The position numbers were made by a program, and so were the translations under genes. Of a stretch of DNA of 33,217 bases, positions 31,928 to 33,217 are shown in pieces. The notes below the pieces were generated by a model. That model did not search any database and had not been told where the DNA came from. It saw only the letters and a list, made by a program, of their open reading frames with translations. Position 1 is the stretch's first letter. Each line of letters begins with the position of its first letter. Source of the stretch: Planctomycetota bacterium (GTDB lineage Bacteria > Planctomycetota > UBA1135 > GCA-002686595); contig JACKHT010000024.1 of assembly GCA_020638855.1 (NCBI GenBank), forward strand, positions 1 to 33,217, written 5' to 3'.

Positions 31928-33217
31928 ATGTGGTCGGATTGCAGCGCTCGGTTCCGTTGGCCTTGCCCCGCTCTTTGGCTGGGGTCCTTGCTTTGGGTTG
32001 CCCCCCTGGGTGCGCAGGAGCCCGCTCCCGCCCCTAGCGGGTACGCGCAACCGGCATTGCGGCCCGAAGAGGCCGAGGCCTTGCAGGCGTTTGACCTCTT
32101 GAAACGCCAGCATGACGCGGCTCTGCTGCACTACCACGCCCTCTTGCCTAGCCGGAAGTCCGAAGCCAAGCGGCGCGAAATCTTCGACCGCTACTACCCC
32201 AAACCCGAAGACTGGGGGCCACGCTTCGCCGAGGTAAACCAACGCTTTCCGGGAACCGAAGGAGCCGCGAAGGGATTGGTCTGGGTCGTGAATCATGTGG
32301 ATTCCGTGGAGTTGGAGTCCAGGGCCCGGCGCACGCTACTCCAAGATCACTTGTCGCGCCCGATCCTGGCCGAAATCTGCGAAACCCTGGCACAGCCGGA
32401 CAAACGCGAGGGATTGACCGACTTGGAGTTTCTGTTCGAGCACAGTCCCAGTGATTGGGTCAAGGGCAACGCCGTGAAGGGTCTATGCACTGCCGACTTG
32501 GCGGCGCTGCGCAAATCCGACACCCCCATTTTGCGCGAGCGACTCGAGCAACACATCGGAATCCTCCGTGACCGCTATGGATCCCAAGTCATGGAAGGCC
32601 AACCCGGCTCCGCCTGGGCGACGCGCCTAGCCCGGGAACTGCGGCACTTGAGCCTGGGGCAGCAGTTCCTTGAGTGGAAGGCCCAGGATTTGGAGGGGAG
32701 CCCGCGTAGTTTGGCCGAGTTCCGCGACCAATTCGTGCTGGTCTTCTTCTGGAAGTCCTCTGCCAACGGCTGCCGCGCAATCCTTCCCCGGCTAACCGGC
32801 CTTCGCAACAAATGGTCCAAGGAACCGGTCCAAGTCCTTGGAATCAGCGGCGACCTGGACCGCCAGCGCGCGCGGCGTTGGCAGGAAACGCTGCAATTGC
32901 CTTTTCCCAATTGGCACGCGCCCCTTGCGGAGGATGCGGCCCACGGGTTTGGGGTAGAAACATGGCCCTGCTTCTTTGTTCTGGACGGCACGGGCAGAGT
33001 CTTGTCGGCGGAAGTGGATATCGATCGGGCGCAAGCCGAGATCGAGGCTCTCTTGCAGCAAAGGCATTCACAAGAAACTCCCCCCGATCCAGGCAAGCCC
33101 ATCGATCCAGGCAAGCCCCTCGATCCAGGCAAGAAGAAAGAATCCACTCCACCGACAGAACAACCACGCCCCAAGCCCAATGGTTCCGGGCCGCCCCCGA
33201 TACCAGACCCCACCCCG
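31928..33217 (+). CDS. Secreted thioredoxin-like (TlpA/AhpC-TSA-type) protein, truncated by the window end
   Basis: The start is ATG 31928, with AGAGGAG (31915-31921) at 6-nt spacing. The frame stays open for 430 codons to the last base, so the C-terminus is missing. A signal peptide (to about residue 29, VAPLGAQ) precedes a helical region. A thioredoxin-fold domain then begins near 245 (EWKAQDLEGSPRSLAEFRDQ). The active-site loop reads FFWKSSANGCRA: the second Cys of a CxxC is present (Cys282), but the first position is Ala279, so normal dithiol chemistry is unlikely. WPCFFVLDGTGRVL carries the usual cis-Pro region, although here it reads Trp-Pro-Cys. The tail (from about 385) is Pro/Lys-rich, with DPGKP repeats. 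Confidence 0.88.
   Translation, partial: MWSDCSARFRWPCPALWLGSLLWVAPLGAQEPAPAPSGYAQPALRPEEAEALQAFDLLKRQHDAALLHYHALLPSRKSEAKRREIFDRYYPKPEDWGPRFAEVNQRFPGTEGAAKGLVWVVNHVDSVELESRARRTLLQDHLSRPILAEICETLAQPDKREGLTDLEFLFEHSPSDWVKGNAVKGLCTADLAALRKSDTPILRERLEQHIGILRDRYGSQVMEGQPGSAWATRLARELRHLSLGQQFLEWKAQDLEGSPRSLAEFRDQFVLVFFWKSSANGCRAILPRLTGLRNKWSKEPVQVLGISGDLDRQRARRWQETLQLPFPNWHAPLAEDAAHGFGVETWPCFFVLDGTGRVLSAEVDIDRAQAEIEALLQQRHSQETPPDPGKPIDPGKPLDPGKKKESTPPTEQPRPKPNGSGPPPIPDPTP
33086..33136 (+). repeat. 18-bp coding tandem repeat (DPGKP motif)
   Basis: GATCCAGGCAAGCCC(A/C)TC occurs at 33086-33103 and 33104-33121. A shortened copy at 33122-33136 is followed by Lys codons. It encodes Asp-Pro-Gly-Lys-Pro-Ile/Leu repeats in the tail of the thioredoxin-like protein. 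The near-identical codons suggest recent slippage or duplication. Confidence 0.88.

Overview
This is high-GC bacterial DNA. The gene content points to a Planctomycetota-like genome, an inference from families rather than from a marker gene. The signs are large secreted proteins ending in an 'FQLWYRD...SNFSN' module, an FG-GAP/ASPIC protein, lipoprotein-type secreted proteins, single-pass membrane proteins with an N-terminal helix-turn-helix, a eukaryote-like protein arginine methyltransferase, and many ATGA or 8-nt gene overlaps. I see no rRNA, tRNA, CRISPR array, transposase or phage gene.

Layout. (1) 142-3631: two tandem paralogous secreted proteins, each 495 residues. (2) 3784-4824, minus: moaA. 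(3) 4940-11852: a tightly overlapping plus-strand unit made of a large secreted FG-GAP/ASPIC/thioredoxin/TPR protein followed by two dynamin-like GTPases. The first gene is broken by a single in-frame UGA (6695-6697), with a bacterial-SECIS-like hairpin immediately downstream. (4) 11849-13014: two divergent small envelope proteins, one membrane-anchored and one lipoprotein. (5) 13040-18528: a cell-surface polysaccharide or glycolipid cluster with FkbM methyltransferase, flippase, HAD phosphatase, UbiA-type polyprenyl-phosphate phosphoribosyltransferase-like enzyme and GT-C glycosyltransferase. (6) 18674-20718: a PqiA/MCE pair for lipid transport between membranes. (7) 20841-24260, minus: a 1139-residue lipoprotein, separated from the MCE gene by a strong bidirectional terminator hairpin. 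(8) 24553-27540, minus: msrB-type lipoprotein, M18 aminopeptidase and PRMT. (9) 27663-33217: two loci encoding HTH-transmembrane proteins, a small hypothetical gene, 14-bp tandem repeats, slyX and a truncated thioredoxin-like protein that runs off the window end.

The most notable observation is the UGA at 6695-6697. The reading frame continues intact for 556 further codons, the UGA lies inside one beta-propeller domain, and a 9-bp stem with a GGUCG loop starts its loop 17 nt after the UGA, as expected of a bacterial selenocysteine insertion element. Next are the pairing of this protein with two dynamin-like GTPases, a bacterial PRMT with complete catalytic motifs, and an MCE protein whose C-terminus resembles an inactive trypsin-like fold. 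All family assignments are by eye from motifs; no database search was run.
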